Below, in pieces: positions 44,634 through 52,891 of a DNA stretch of 64,000 bases. The stretch's first letter is position 1; each line of letters begins with the position of its first letter. A model generated the notes under the pieces. That model searched no databases. It was not told the origin of the DNA and was given only the letters and a program-made list of their open reading frames with translations. Source of the stretch: Acidimicrobiaceae bacterium (lineage in GTDB: Bacteria; Actinomycetota; Acidimicrobiia; Acidimicrobiales; RAAP-2); contig DAIEHI010000101.1 of assembly GCA_027355725.1 (NCBI GenBank), forward strand, positions 36,553 to 100,552, written 5' to 3'. A program made the translations under genes and the position numbers.

Positions 44634-46706
44634 TCAGTTCGTGACCCCTGAAGCGAACTCCTCCAACTTCTGAAGGTCCTGCTTCGAACCCAAAGCGGTC
44701 AGTCGATCTCGTGACTCAATCACGACATCGCCGGTGGGTTGGATGAGATCACGCTTACGCTCGATGAGTGTGAGAAGGATTCCTCGTGGCACGCCGGCAC
44801 TGCGCAGCTTCTTTCCCACCATGGCAGAGTTCTCTCCCACTTCTACGTACAGCGACTCCTGGGCTCCATTCAATTCAGTCGCTTCGCGCAGACTCGTCTG
44901 CAGCGCCCTTCGGTAGCCTCCCACTATGTCCGAGATGGCTATCGTACCGATCACGTGTCGCTGATCATCAATGACTGCCGCCCATGTCTGTGGCGTGGCC
45001 GTGAGAATCTCCAGCACCACGTTCAAACGTACGGCCGTATGTATCGGGGCAAAATCAGGGTCGACGCAGCCAGCAATGCCGGACGTGGCATCACGTTCCA
45101 TCCGGTCGCGCAAGGCTTCGTAGGTGGTAACACCAACGTACTTGGACTCACTGTCGACAATCGGTGCTGCGGTGACATTGTTCGCGAGGAGTTTGGCAAC
45201 GGCACTGCCCGGCTCCATTGAGTCATCTAAGAGGCAACGAACGGGAACCATGGCTTGCGAAACCGGAATCGCCGATAACAGTGGCAGGCCCGCAAGGATT
45301 CGATGAGCGGGCGATTCGCTTCGACTCTTCAACTGACTGCGATAGATGGTGTCGTCTCCGCGACGCACGATAAGCGTAGCCAGTCCAACGGCCACCATCG
45401 CCGGGACGATCATCGACAGGGTGCCGGTCATTTCAGAGACCATGAGCATCACCGCCAATGGAGCCCGCGAGATGCTTCCAAAACAAGCCATCATGCCCAC
45501 GATCACGTAGGGTGCAGGATCGTGACCGATGCTTCCATTGAGTGGAGCGAGGACTCGCCAGACGCCCGCACCGACGAAGGCACCGATGACCATGCCCGGG
45601 CCGAAGATTCCTCCCGATCCGCCCGAACCAATCGAAAGGCCAGTGGTCGCAATGCGTGCAAAGGGCAGGATGAGCACTATCCAGAGCGGTATGTGGAGCA
45701 GTTGGGTGCCAAGTCCTTGTTGAATCCATCCATATCCCGTGCCCAGCACTTGAGGAATCGCGAGGCCGATGAGTCCGACGATCAATCCTCCGAGCGCCGG
45801 ACGCGCCCACGGTGGAAGCGACATCTTCTTGAACAAAGCAACCATGGCGTAGAAACCCTTGGCATACAACAGACCAATCAGGCCGCCGAGGATACCGATG
45901 ATCGCGAACCACACCAGTTGATACGCGTTAGCAAGGTGGTAGTTCGATGCATAGCCGAAGAGCGGCCCGAATCCCTCCACGGACCCCCACACGGAGTAGC
46001 CCACGATGGACGCGATGAGTGCGGGCAGGAGCGCCTCCACCTCAAAGTCATCGCGGTACATGATCTCGGTCGCGAGCACCGCCCCGCCGAGCGGTGCGCC
46101 GAAAATTGATCCGATGCCCGAACCAATCCCACTCGAGACCGCAATGCGCGCATCCGTTGGACTCAAGTCCAACAATCGCGCCAGCAAGGACCCAAAACCC
46201 GCGCTGATTTGGCCGGTCGGTCCTTCGCGCCCACCCGACCCTCCCGATCCGATTGTGAGTGCGGATGCGATGATCTTGACGATGACGGTACGGAAGCGAA
46301 TACCTCGGGGATTGTGGTGGACCGCTGATATGGCGGCGTCAGTGCCGTGGCCTTCGGCTTCTGGAGCGATGCGAAAGACGATCACGCCTCCCACCAACGC
46401 TCCCAGGCACGCCACCACCGGTATCGCCCACGGACGAGCAAAATGGCTCGACGCCTTCACGAACCCTTCTCCGACCGGGGTCGGCATCGTGTAGCCAGCG
46501 AGCACCTTGATGAAGAACCAGTTAGAGAGCTGAAGAGTCTCGTAGAACGCGACTGCGCCAAGTCCGGCAATGATGCCAATGACCGTACCGAGCAGAAGCC
46601 ATTTGCGACCATAATTCGATTTGCTGATCCACGCCGAAGCCCGGACCTGGAGATGGCGCGAGGAGAATCGTGACCTACGCAAGGTTGAACCGGTATTCGT
46701 GGGCAT
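44634..46706 (-). CDS. CLC-family chloride channel/antiporter with CBS pair and C-terminal TrkA-C-like domain
   Basis: This 690-residue protein has a CLC core (about 35-460): GSGGSGGREGP with the gating Glu161, GSGIGSIFGAPLGG, and GSGGSGGIFGPGM. Two CBS domains (about 480-600) follow, then an acidic C-terminal domain that looks like TrkA-C (about 610-685, VGENSAMVGKKLR). The gating Glu suggests Cl-/H+ exchange rather than a plain channel. The CBS and TrkA-C domains could bind nucleotides such as c-di-AMP or ATP. Its ATG overlaps the MarR-family stop (TGATG), so it is expressed with that regulator. Confidence 0.9.
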   Translation of the reverse strand: MPTNTGSTLRRSRFSSRHLQVRASAWISKSNYGRKWLLLGTVIGIIAGLGAVAFYETLQLSNWFFIKVLAGYTMPTPVGEGFVKASSHFARPWAIPVVACLGALVGGVIVFRIAPEAEGHGTDAAISAVHHNPRGIRFRTVIVKIIASALTIGSGGSGGREGPTGQISAGFGSLLARLLDLSPTDARIAVSSGIGSGIGSIFGAPLGGAVLATEIMYRDDFEVEALLPALIASIVGYSVWGSVEGFGPLFGYASNYHLANAYQLVWFAIIGILGGLIGLLYAKGFYAMVALFKKMSLPPWARPALGGLIVGLIGLAIPQVLGTGYGWIQQGLGTQLLHIPLWIVLILPFARIATTGLSIGSGGSGGIFGPGMVIGAFVGAGVWRVLAPLNGSIGHDPAPYVIVGMMACFGSISRAPLAVMLMVSEMTGTLSMIVPAMVAVGLATLIVRRGDDTIYRSQLKSRSESPAHRILAGLPLLSAIPVSQAMVPVRCLLDDSMEPGSAVAKLLANNVTAAPIVDSESKYVGVTTYEALRDRMERDATSGIAGCVDPDFAPIHTAVRLNVVLEILTATPQTWAAVIDDQRHVIGTIAISDIVGGYRRALQTSLREATELNGAQESLYVEVGENSAMVGKKLRSAGVPRGILLTLIERKRDLIQPTGDVVIESRDRLTALGSKQDLQKLEEFASGVTN

Positions 46707-47191
46707 CAGATCTCCCAGCCTGCGGCCCAGTCCCGGTCGGGCACCTCTCCCGCAGCCAGAGCAAATGATGTGAGTATGGTGATCAATGTCTCTTGATCCT
46801 GCGCTGAGATGGTCTCCACGATTTGTTGGATCCGATTGCGACGATTCTGAGTCACCCCATCGACCAGTTGCTGCCCTTTTGCACTAAGCGTGATACGTAC
46901 GTTGCGTCGGTCCTCACGTTGGGTTCGTCGATGGATCAATTTCTTACGTATGAGCCGGTCGCACATTCGTGTGGCCGTGGCCGACGTCACCCCGACCGCT
47001 TCGGCGAGGTCTGAGAGGCGTTGTGGCCCCCTAGATGCCAGCACCACCAGCGTTCGATACTGCGTGAGGGTGACCTCTTCGGCTACATCCGCCAGTGACT
47101 CGGCGGCAACCGCAACCAGGGCCCGACTTGCAGAGATCACGGCATCAATGACTGGCTCGCTCTGGCGAGGGGGTGAGAGTATCTGTTTCAT
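46706..47191 (-). CDS. MarR-family regulator
   Basis: This 161-residue winged-helix protein is of the MarR family. GVTSATATRMCDRLIRKKL is the recognition helix region and RRTQREDRRNVRITL the wing with conserved Asp-Arg. It is the first gene of the operon and is translated from what looks like a leaderless mRNA: no Shine-Dalgarno sequence is seen and TACAAT lies 9 nt upstream of the ATG. It probably controls the CLC gene it overlaps. Confidence 0.9.
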   Translation of the reverse strand: MKQILSPPRQSEPVIDAVISASRALVAVAAESLADVAEEVTLTQYRTLVVLASRGPQRLSDLAEAVGVTSATATRMCDRLIRKKLIHRRTQREDRRNVRITLSAKGQQLVDGVTQNRRNRIQQIVETISAQDQETLITILTSFALAAGEVPDRDWAAGWEI

Positions 47192-47192
47192 A

Positions 47193-47220
47193 CACTAATT
47201 ATTGTAGCCACTAACTAATA
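47193..47220 (-). promoter_or_regulatory. Leaderless promoter and repeat upstream of MarR gene
   Basis: On the minus strand, TACAAT (47201-47206) is positioned for transcription to start a few bases before the MarR ATG. Two similar A/T-rich elements (ATTAGTTAGT and AATTAGTGTA) flank it and are candidate MarR sites. No good -35 is seen. Confidence 0.4.
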
Positions 47221-47411
47221 CCTCGTGCGTCACCGACCGATCGAAGAACTCGACCTTCACCGACATACGCCCTTCGCGACGGACTGTGCACCAGACTATG
47301 CCTTCAATCAATGACGCCCCGACCTCGACTAGGTGACGAGTAGTTTCACAACGAGTTGCGACGAGATCAGCGACCATTGACCCGCATGGTGGATCTTGAT
47401 TTGGAGGCCAG

Positions 47412-48650
47412 ATGTATTTCCAGGACCGATACATGTCCCAAGAACAGCGGATGATGCGCGACACCTGTCGCCAGTACGTTGACCAAGTGGTGATCCCCTT
47501 CATTCAAGGCGATCGCACCCGCGAATGGCTCATGGACCCCGATAGTCGGCTCTCGCCACGCATCCTCGAGCAGGCCGATGCCGCAGGGTTGCGAGCGCTC
47601 GGCGTTCCCGAGCGCTTCGGGGGCATTGCCCTCGAACCCTCGACCCAGTCACAGACCCTGGCGCTGATCGCGACCGAACTGGCTCGAGGCGACTCAGGTC
47701 TCGCGGACAAGTTGGTTCAGAACTGGAAGATCTCGGTGTTGATTGCCCAGTTCGCCCCCGAGCACCTTCAAGAGCACTGGTTCACGCGTTACATGAACGA
47801 GCCCCAATTCCTCATGGCACACTGTCTCACCGAGCCACGCGGTGCGTCAGACCGCTGGCTCCCCTACAGCGTCCCTGAAGTCAATATGGACACCAAGGCG
47901 ATCCTCGACGGGGACCACTGGGTGATCAATGGTCGAAAACAGTTCATCAGCAATGGCTACGATGCCTCGCTCTATGTGGTGTATGCGAACACCGATGATG
48001 CAGTCGCGATGCAAAAGGGCACCTCCAGCTTCTTGGTGCCGCGTGACACACCGGGCCTCCATGTCACCCGCTGCAACGAGACCATCGGTGGTCGATTCAT
48101 GAACAATGGTGAGATCGTCTTCGATGATTGTCGCGTGCCCGCCGATCACATCCTCGTACACAATGACGCCCTGGGCCAGGCTGGTATCTACTTTCGCCCT
48201 GGCAAAGTCCTCGTCGCGGCGAAAAGCCTCGGCATCGGCGTCGGTGCGTACGAAGAGACCGTCGCATTCGTCCACGAGAGGGTGCAGGGTGGTCGGGTCT
48301 TGATCAAACATCAGGCCGTCGCCTCGCGCATTGCCGACATGGCGACCCGCCTCGAGGCGGTCGCGGCGCTACTTCGTCACGCGGCCCTCGCGGTCGACGA
48401 ACGGTCGCCCGATGCAGACACGCTGTGCAACATGGTGAAGGTCTTCGCGTCGCACGAGATCGTTGAAGTCTGCAAACACGCCATGGAATTGCACGGCGGC
48501 TACGGCGCCATGCTCGAGGTGGGAATCGAGAAGTACATGCGCGACGCCTTGATCAACCTGCACAGCGATGGAACGACCGACGTCTCCAACTTCAAGATTG
48601 TCCGGTCAATGTTCCCAGAGACAGCCGGTAGTTACGCCGGCCCCGAGTGA
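47412..48650 (+). CDS. Acyl-CoA dehydrogenase-family flavoprotein
   Basis: This 412-residue protein is an acyl-CoA dehydrogenase. The N-terminal helical domain (about 1-130) is followed by MAHCLTEPRGASDRW (the FAD/substrate loop), the middle beta domain and the C-terminal four-helix bundle, with MELHGGYGAM and a short DGTTDVSNFKIV tail. The active-site base is not certain; it may be the Glu of the MEVGIEKYM-like helix. ATG at 47412 follows GGAGG. The substrate is unknown, and no beta-oxidation operon is nearby. Confidence 0.88.
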   Translation: MYFQDRYMSQEQRMMRDTCRQYVDQVVIPFIQGDRTREWLMDPDSRLSPRILEQADAAGLRALGVPERFGGIALEPSTQSQTLALIATELARGDSGLADKLVQNWKISVLIAQFAPEHLQEHWFTRYMNEPQFLMAHCLTEPRGASDRWLPYSVPEVNMDTKAILDGDHWVINGRKQFISNGYDASLYVVYANTDDAVAMQKGTSSFLVPRDTPGLHVTRCNETIGGRFMNNGEIVFDDCRVPADHILVHNDALGQAGIYFRPGKVLVAAKSLGIGVGAYEETVAFVHERVQGGRVLIKHQAVASRIADMATRLEAVAALLRHAALAVDERSPDADTLCNMVKVFASHEIVEVCKHAMELHGGYGAMLEVGIEKYMRDALINLHSDGTTDVSNFKIVRSMFPETAGSYAGPE

Positions 48651-48689
48651 GCGACAACGGAGCTTCCAGTCGTTAGAAGCGCCTTTTGA

Positions 48690-49316
48690 CTACTTCACGC
48701 CCCAGTAGTCGTCGCTGGTGCGCGCCTGATCAATGGCGGCGGCGGTGTCAAGACCGGGTGCCAGAGACACACTCCCCTGGTCCATCACCTGGAAATGATC
48801 GATGTTGAGTAGACGAATCCAACTCTGTTGGCCCATGGTGAGTGCGACAAAACACGCGAGCTCGACGAGCTCTTCTTCGTTGAAGTGACGTCGCAGGCGG
48901 TCCCAGAACGCGTCATCGGTCTCCAAGCGCCAGGTGATGGCTTCTGCGTACGAGAGTGCCGCCCGCTCGCGTTCGCTATAGCGATCAGAGGCCTCAAAGT
49001 TCAACAGGTCATCTACCTGAGCCTCGCTCACCAGGTCACGCGCCCCTTCGCTTCGTTGATTACCGCAGTACTCACATTTCACCGAGCGCGAGACGTAGAT
49101 CCTGCACAACTCCTTTAGCGCATGGTCGACGACGCCGTTTCGAAAGAGTCCGTCCCACGCTTGTTCGAAGGCCCAAAATGCGGCCGGCGAGTGTGCCCGG
49201 ACTGCCGAGCTTTCCGGCCGCGGCGTACCCTCTCGTGCGCAGCGCTCCAACACCTGGGTCATCGCGTCGTCCAGTTGGCTGATCTCGGCGTAGGAGATTC
49301 TTTGTGGTCGATCCAT
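48690..49316 (-). CDS. Carboxymuconolactone decarboxylase-family (AhpD-like) protein
   Basis: This 208-residue protein has the helical AhpD/CMD fold. VKCEYCGNQ holds the C-x-x-C redox pair and FVALTMGQQSWIRLLNID is the typical second helix. Family members act as peroxidases or thiol-disulphide partners, or bind flavin or heme. The ATG at 49316 follows GAGGGGGG. It is convergent with the acyl-CoA dehydrogenase gene, 39 bp apart. Confidence 0.85.
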   Translation of the reverse strand: MDRPQRISYAEISQLDDAMTQVLERCAREGTPRPESSAVRAHSPAAFWAFEQAWDGLFRNGVVDHALKELCRIYVSRSVKCEYCGNQRSEGARDLVSEAQVDDLLNFEASDRYSERERAALSYAEAITWRLETDDAFWDRLRRHFNEEELVELACFVALTMGQQSWIRLLNIDHFQVMDQGSVSLAPGLDTAAAIDQARTSDDYWGVK

Positions 49317-49978
49317 CACACCCCCCTCGGGTCGTCTTCTGAGTCCACCACACATTGTCACTCTGCGATATAGAGCCATCTTGAAAACTTCTCATCTGCG
49401 CACTGGAGTCTCGACAAATCGATAGACACTCGGCTCTTCCAGAGTCACGTGGGCAACTGAGCCATAATCGCTCGAGACTGCTGCGCGACGGTAAATACGA
49501 GTTCAAGAACCGCACGGTAGAAGAAAGCAAGAGCCTGCACTTGGTGAGACATGACTGGCGCCCGAACCTGCAGCGATCATGCGAATCGCAGTGCCAATTG
49601 GTTGGCTTGCAGCTTCGCATGGCGACCGTCCAACACAAGGTGCCAAGAGCACCGAATCCTCGGCCATGAGTGATAGGCGGGCAGCGTGTCCAATAACAGC
49701 GACGGCGGAGTGCCTCACGTACAGCGCAATCGCGAACCGGACGAGCAACAACAAGTTCCGAGGATGGTTGGTGAGCCGCGTCGTAACGCTGACCAAGTCT
49801 TGAGTCTTCCTCGACGGGAGTATTGGTCGCTCTTGCACGGTCTCTGTCGTGTCGTCATCGCGCCGTGAACACTACGCACCTAAAGCCGGCTGAGAGTTGG
49901 ACGCAATCGCCGGTTCTAGGAACCTCTGATTGCTTGAATGGGTACGAACAATACGTCTGGACGGTTGCCGTTGTCGCA
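49317..49978. other. 662-bp stretch with no supported gene
   Basis: Short open frames on both strands lack ribosome-binding sites or recognisable protein patterns. A 5-bp perfect stem GGTTC-TAG-GAACC lies at 49912-49924. The region may be decayed sequence or hold an untranslated RNA; nothing specific can be shown. Confidence 0.4.
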
Positions 49979-50425
49979 CTAGTTTCGAAACGAGGGATCA
50001 CCGGACCAAGAGAAGCTGAACGAGGTCAACTTTCCTCGGTAGGTGTAGCGGACAACGAGCTTCGAGAAGAGACGTCCCTGTTTCGTCGCTATTGGTGCGG
50101 AAAGACGTACGGTGCTCTTTGGGAAGTAAGAAAGAGGTGATGCGGCGCAGTATGGGGTGCAGAGGTTGATGGCGAATCGCGTGGTCCCCGTCGCACCGCG
50201 CGCGTTCCACGTTGACCAGCGAGTCTTCGTCAGGGCCGCATTGGCGTCGGCACAGGAGATGACGAAATTGCTGGGTCGCGACACCGTCGCGCCGTTGCAG
50301 GCGAGGACCTTTACCGCGGGCGACTTCACCTGTGAGGCAACAGCACTCGCCGCAACGGTGAGAGCCGGTACTGCGAGTGCCCCAGCGATGGCGATGGGAG
50401 TAGCAAATCGGGCGAGACGGGACAT
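49979..50425 (-). CDS. Exported protein of an actinobacterial unknown family, copy A
   Basis: This 148-residue protein has a signal peptide (MSRLARFATPIAIAGALAVP, cleavage near ASA). The mature domain has the pattern SCADANAAL ... TRWSTWNARGATG ... NLCTPYCAASPLSYFP, with three Cys. The same pattern is seen in copy B at 50510-51079. It belongs to a widespread family of short exported actinobacterial proteins with no known role. ATG 50425 follows AAAGG at 6 nt. It lies 84 bp downstream of copy B on the same strand. Confidence 0.8.
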   Translation of the reverse strand: MSRLARFATPIAIAGALAVPALTVAASAVASQVKSPAVKVLACNGATVSRPSNFVISCADANAALTKTRWSTWNARGATGTTRFAINLCTPYCAASPLSYFPKSTVRLSAPIATKQGRLFSKLVVRYTYRGKLTSFSFSWSGDPSFRN

Positions 50426-50509
50426 GAAGAGACCTTTCATTGTGTTGATGGACATTTTTGGGGATGATGCGAAGGAACGCTCAGACGCGTCAGGAAGTGG
50501 AGCGACCAG

Positions 50510-51079
50510 TCATCTAGACATTCCTGGCGACCACGCGAAACTGAAGGTCTTGCGGGTCAAACCTTGGCCGTAGTGCACAACGAGTCGTGAGAAATGGGTC
50601 CCGTGGTTCGACGAGATTGGCGCCGAGAGAGTGACTGAACTGTGGGGAAAGTATGAGATGGGCGACGCCGCGCAGTAGGGGGTGCAGAGATTGATTGCGA
50701 AGGTCGTTGTACCAGACGCTCTCGCGGCGCCCCACGTTGACCAATGGGTCGACTGAAGAGACGTGTTGGCGTCGGCACACGACACGATGAGAGTGCTAGG
50801 TCGCATCACCGACGAGCCTGAGCAGGTGAGAACCATCGAGCTCGAACTCGCGACTATTGGGTGCGCGGATGTGGGCTTCGTTGCTGAGAAGCCCACATCG
50901 TTGACCTCGACACCCACTACAACGCTCACGACGGCAACTCCCGCGAGAACTGCACCCAAACGTCGAATGCGCCGCCGACGCTCGCGACGACGAGCCTCTC
51001 GAAAGAGCGCCTCGCTCGCAGGATCCCACGGCTCCATTGGTGAGTCTGATTTCCGAGGAATATCTAACACGCTGGACAT
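50510..51079 (-). CDS. Membrane-anchored protein of the same family, copy B
   Basis: This 189-residue protein has a cytoplasmic Arg-rich stretch (about 25-42), one membrane helix (about 43-62) and an extracytoplasmic domain. That domain repeats the copy A pattern: SCADANTSL ... THWSTWGAARASG ... NLCTPYCAASPISYFP. Its start ATG at 51079 is 22 bp from the ATG of the divergent GntR gene, with no ribosome-binding site, so its mRNA is probably leaderless. It may be co-transcribed with copy A and controlled by the GntR protein. Confidence 0.8.
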   Translation of the reverse strand: MSSVLDIPRKSDSPMEPWDPASEALFREARRRERRRRIRRLGAVLAGVAVVSVVVGVEVNDVGFSATKPTSAHPIVASSSSMVLTCSGSSVMRPSTLIVSCADANTSLQSTHWSTWGAARASGTTTFAINLCTPYCAASPISYFPHSSVTLSAPISSNHGTHFSRLVVHYGQGLTRKTFSFAWSPGMSR

Positions 51080-51114
51080 GAAGCTATTATAATTAGCGTC
51101 ATGAGTTTTGTCAA
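51080..51114. promoter_or_regulatory. Divergent leaderless promoters sharing a palindromic -10
   Basis: The minus-strand promoter is consensus: TTGACA (51109-51114), 17 bp, TATAAT (51086-51091), then 6 nt to the copy B ATG. The plus strand has TATAAT (51088-51093), 7 nt before the GntR ATG. The two -10 boxes overlap in the palindrome ATTATAAT, and the -35 of the minus gene is inside the GntR coding sequence. Mutual exclusion of the two polymerases is expected. Confidence 0.7.
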
Positions 51115-51496
51115 TTCTCCCCAGGGTCACACCGAGGTGGATCTCGGTCTGCTTCCCCTCGACCGCAGTGATCCAACCTTGCTCCACGAGCAAGTGGCGG
51201 CGGAGATACGCCGGGCAATCGCCCAGGGCGAAGCTAGCCCGGGTGAAAAGATTCCCCAAGCGAGGGACCTCGCCGCGGAACTGGGTGTCAACACGAACAC
51301 TGTGTTGCGCGCGCTGCGAGTCCTGCGCGACGAGGGACTTGTGGAGATGGGTCGAGGTCGAAGTATCCGAGTTACGGGACAACCTGAGAAGGGACTACTC
51401 ACAGCGAAGCTCAAGGAACTCGTCGAGTTGGCTCGTCAACAAGGATATCGGCGAGACGACCTCATCGCGATGCTGGAGAGCCTCCCTGCGACTTGA
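51101..51496 (+). CDS. GntR-family regulator (YtrA-type, short)
   Basis: This 131-residue protein has the GntR winged helix (about 20-95): LHEQVAAEIRRAIAQGEASPGEKIPQ-type first segment, then RDLAAELGVNTNTVLRALRVLRDEGL as recognition helix, and a short C-terminal helix pair. The lack of a large effector domain is typical of the YtrA subfamily, which usually controls neighbouring transport or membrane genes. It is leaderless (see promoter). The likely targets are the two exported proteins divergent from it. Confidence 0.88.
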   Translation: MSFVNSPQGHTEVDLGLLPLDRSDPTLLHEQVAAEIRRAIAQGEASPGEKIPQARDLAAELGVNTNTVLRALRVLRDEGLVEMGRGRSIRVTGQPEKGLLTAKLKELVELARQQGYRRDDLIAMLESLPAT

Positions 51497-51910
51497 TGAT
51501 TCAACTTGGGTTCTTGGACACGATGACCTGCCCCGGTTGCCCTATTCCTTCTAATTGTCGAGATTGGGCCCAAAGGTCACAAACATGGTTCCACAAGCCC
51601 AACGATGAATCCGTTGGTACTTCACGACTCCTGAGTAGTGAGGCTGGGTGGCCTTATCAACTCCAGACTCAAGAAAATAGGAGGTCATGGTTTTGAGTAA
51701 GGCGCTTACGGTGGACCTTGGGCCACACAATACGAACCCGCTGCACGAAGCTTGATGATTGTTGCCAGGCCGGCTTCAGTGATTGCGACATTTGGTTCGA
51801 CTGGGTCAATATGTGCGCCAAGAATTTTTGGGCCCTGGTTATTAGTTTCAAAATTGAGGCCCTTGAACTTCGAGAGTTGTCATCTGATACCACTGTGGTA
51901 TCATTAATGA
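51497..51910. other. Intergenic stretch with a possible gene remnant
   Basis: A strong AGGAGG precedes an ATG at 51687 that opens only 22 codons (to 51755) and then stops. This could be the decayed 5' end of a gene that followed the GntR gene, or a leader peptide. The rest holds no supported gene apart from the promoter of the toxin-antitoxin operon. Confidence 0.35.
51877..51910 (+). promoter_or_regulatory. Promoter and operator of the RHH-Doc operon
   Basis: TTGTCA (51877-51882), 16 bp and TATCAT (51899-51904), 6 nt before the antitoxin ATG, indicate a leaderless start. The perfect palindrome GATACCAC-T-GTGGTATC (51886-51902) covers the spacer and -10, as expected for an RHH operator. Confidence 0.7.
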
Positions 51911-52117
51911 ATGGCACTCACGCTTAGAACTGACGCAGCGCTAGACGAGGCACTCACCTCCCTCTCAGAATTTGAAGGCATCTCACGTCAAGAGGTCATC
52001 CGTCGTGCGGTGCTCGACCGACTCGAGCGATCTCGCCATGTGACAAATGTCGATGATTCGACGAAACGCATGGCGAGACGATGGAACGATGTCCTGGAGC
52101 GACTTGGCTCTGCATGA
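51911..52117 (+). CDS. Ribbon-helix-helix antitoxin (CopG/PhD-like role)
   Basis: This 68-residue protein has an RHH fold: strand LTLRTDAALDEAL, then SEFEGISRQEVIRRAVLDRL, the second helix. The last 25 residues form a charged tail that would bind the toxin. It has its own operator (palindrome 51886-51902). Its stop overlaps the toxin ATG by 4 bp (ATGA), which is typical of type II antitoxins. Confidence 0.82.
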   Translation: MALTLRTDAALDEALTSLSEFEGISRQEVIRRAVLDRLERSRHVTNVDDSTKRMARRWNDVLERLGSA

Positions 52118-52479
52118 ACGAAATTGAATACCTTGAGCTCGAGGACGTCATCACGATGGTTCGAAAGCTAGGAATTGGTCCGGTACGTGATGTCGGCCTG
52201 TTGGACTCGGCGGTCAACAGGCCTCGGTCTAGTGCCTTTGGAGAAGATGCCTACGTAACCTTAAGTCTCAAGGCCGCCGCACTCCTGCAATCGATGGCAA
52301 AGAACCACGCACTCGTGGACGGTAACAAGCGCCTCGCGTGGCTCAGCACGGTCGTGTTCTGCGACCTCAATGGTCGTTCCCCACAGCTTACCGATGACGA
52401 AGCGTTCCAGCTTGTCTACGATGTCGCAAGTTCCCAATTAGACGTCAACGTAATCGCGGAGAGACTCCGTCTCGAATAA
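52114..52479 (+). CDS. Doc/Fic-family toxin
   Basis: This 121-residue protein is the Fic-fold toxin Doc. NHALVDGNKR (His65 to Arg73) is the active-site loop. The Lys at the position where Fic AMP-transferases have a second Gly marks the Doc type, which phosphorylates EF-Tu in the P1 system. No inhibitory alpha-inh motif is seen, so inhibition must come from the antitoxin. The ATG at 52114 overlaps the antitoxin stop. Confidence 0.85.
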   Translation: MNEIEYLELEDVITMVRKLGIGPVRDVGLLDSAVNRPRSSAFGEDAYVTLSLKAAALLQSMAKNHALVDGNKRLAWLSTVVFCDLNGRSPQLTDDEAFQLVYDVASSQLDVNVIAERLRLE

Positions 52480-52623
52480 TCAGGTGGGCCGATGCCCTCG
52501 ACCGTCAGTTGTAGATCAAGATGACCGGTTGGGCGTCGATACCTGCGCCGACGCCTTCGAATCCTATGAGCCGAGTCACTTGATCGGTCTAGCAGTCGTC
52601 AAAAAGCTGTCAACCTTTTCCAG

Positions 52624-52697
52624 TGGGCGCTGAGGGACTCGAACCCCCGACCTGCTGAGTGTAAATCAGCTGCTCTAACCAACTGAGCTAAGCGCCC
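52624..52697 (-). tRNA. tRNA-Val(TAC)
   Basis: The minus strand folds as a 74-nt tRNA. The acceptor stem is GGGCGCT/AGCGCCC, the D-arm has AGCTCAGTTGGTTAGAGC, and the anticodon loop TTTACAC in the stem GCTGA/TCAGC gives anticodon TAC. The T-arm has GGTTCGAGTCC. The CCA end is not encoded (A followed by CTG). Confidence 0.95.
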
Positions 52698-52891
52698 GAA
52701 GTTGAACAGCCTACTTGGTCGCGAGGGATGCGAGCGCTGTCGGCACCGCTCGCGATTTCAATTACTGCACGCGTAATTGCGCCACACGCGTTTCTCTCTG
52801 CTCATCTGCGATCTCGTGAACCTGCCAAGCGACTCTATGCACGCCCAGGAACGCAGAGTTAGATTCAAAATAGTTAGGAGAAAAGAGGATT

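Noticed and set aside
45303..46109. Plus-strand open frame of 268 codons antisense to the CLC gene
   Set aside because: Low-complexity Asp/Arg/His pattern typical of the antisense of membrane-protein codons.
47195..47377. Minus-strand frame of 60 codons between the MarR and acyl-CoA dehydrogenase genes
   Set aside because: Its end would cross the MarR promoter, it has no good ribosome-binding site, and no family is recognised. It cannot be excluded.
49503..49838. Minus-strand frame of 111 codons in the gene-free stretch
   Set aside because: No ribosome-binding site, odd composition, no domain.
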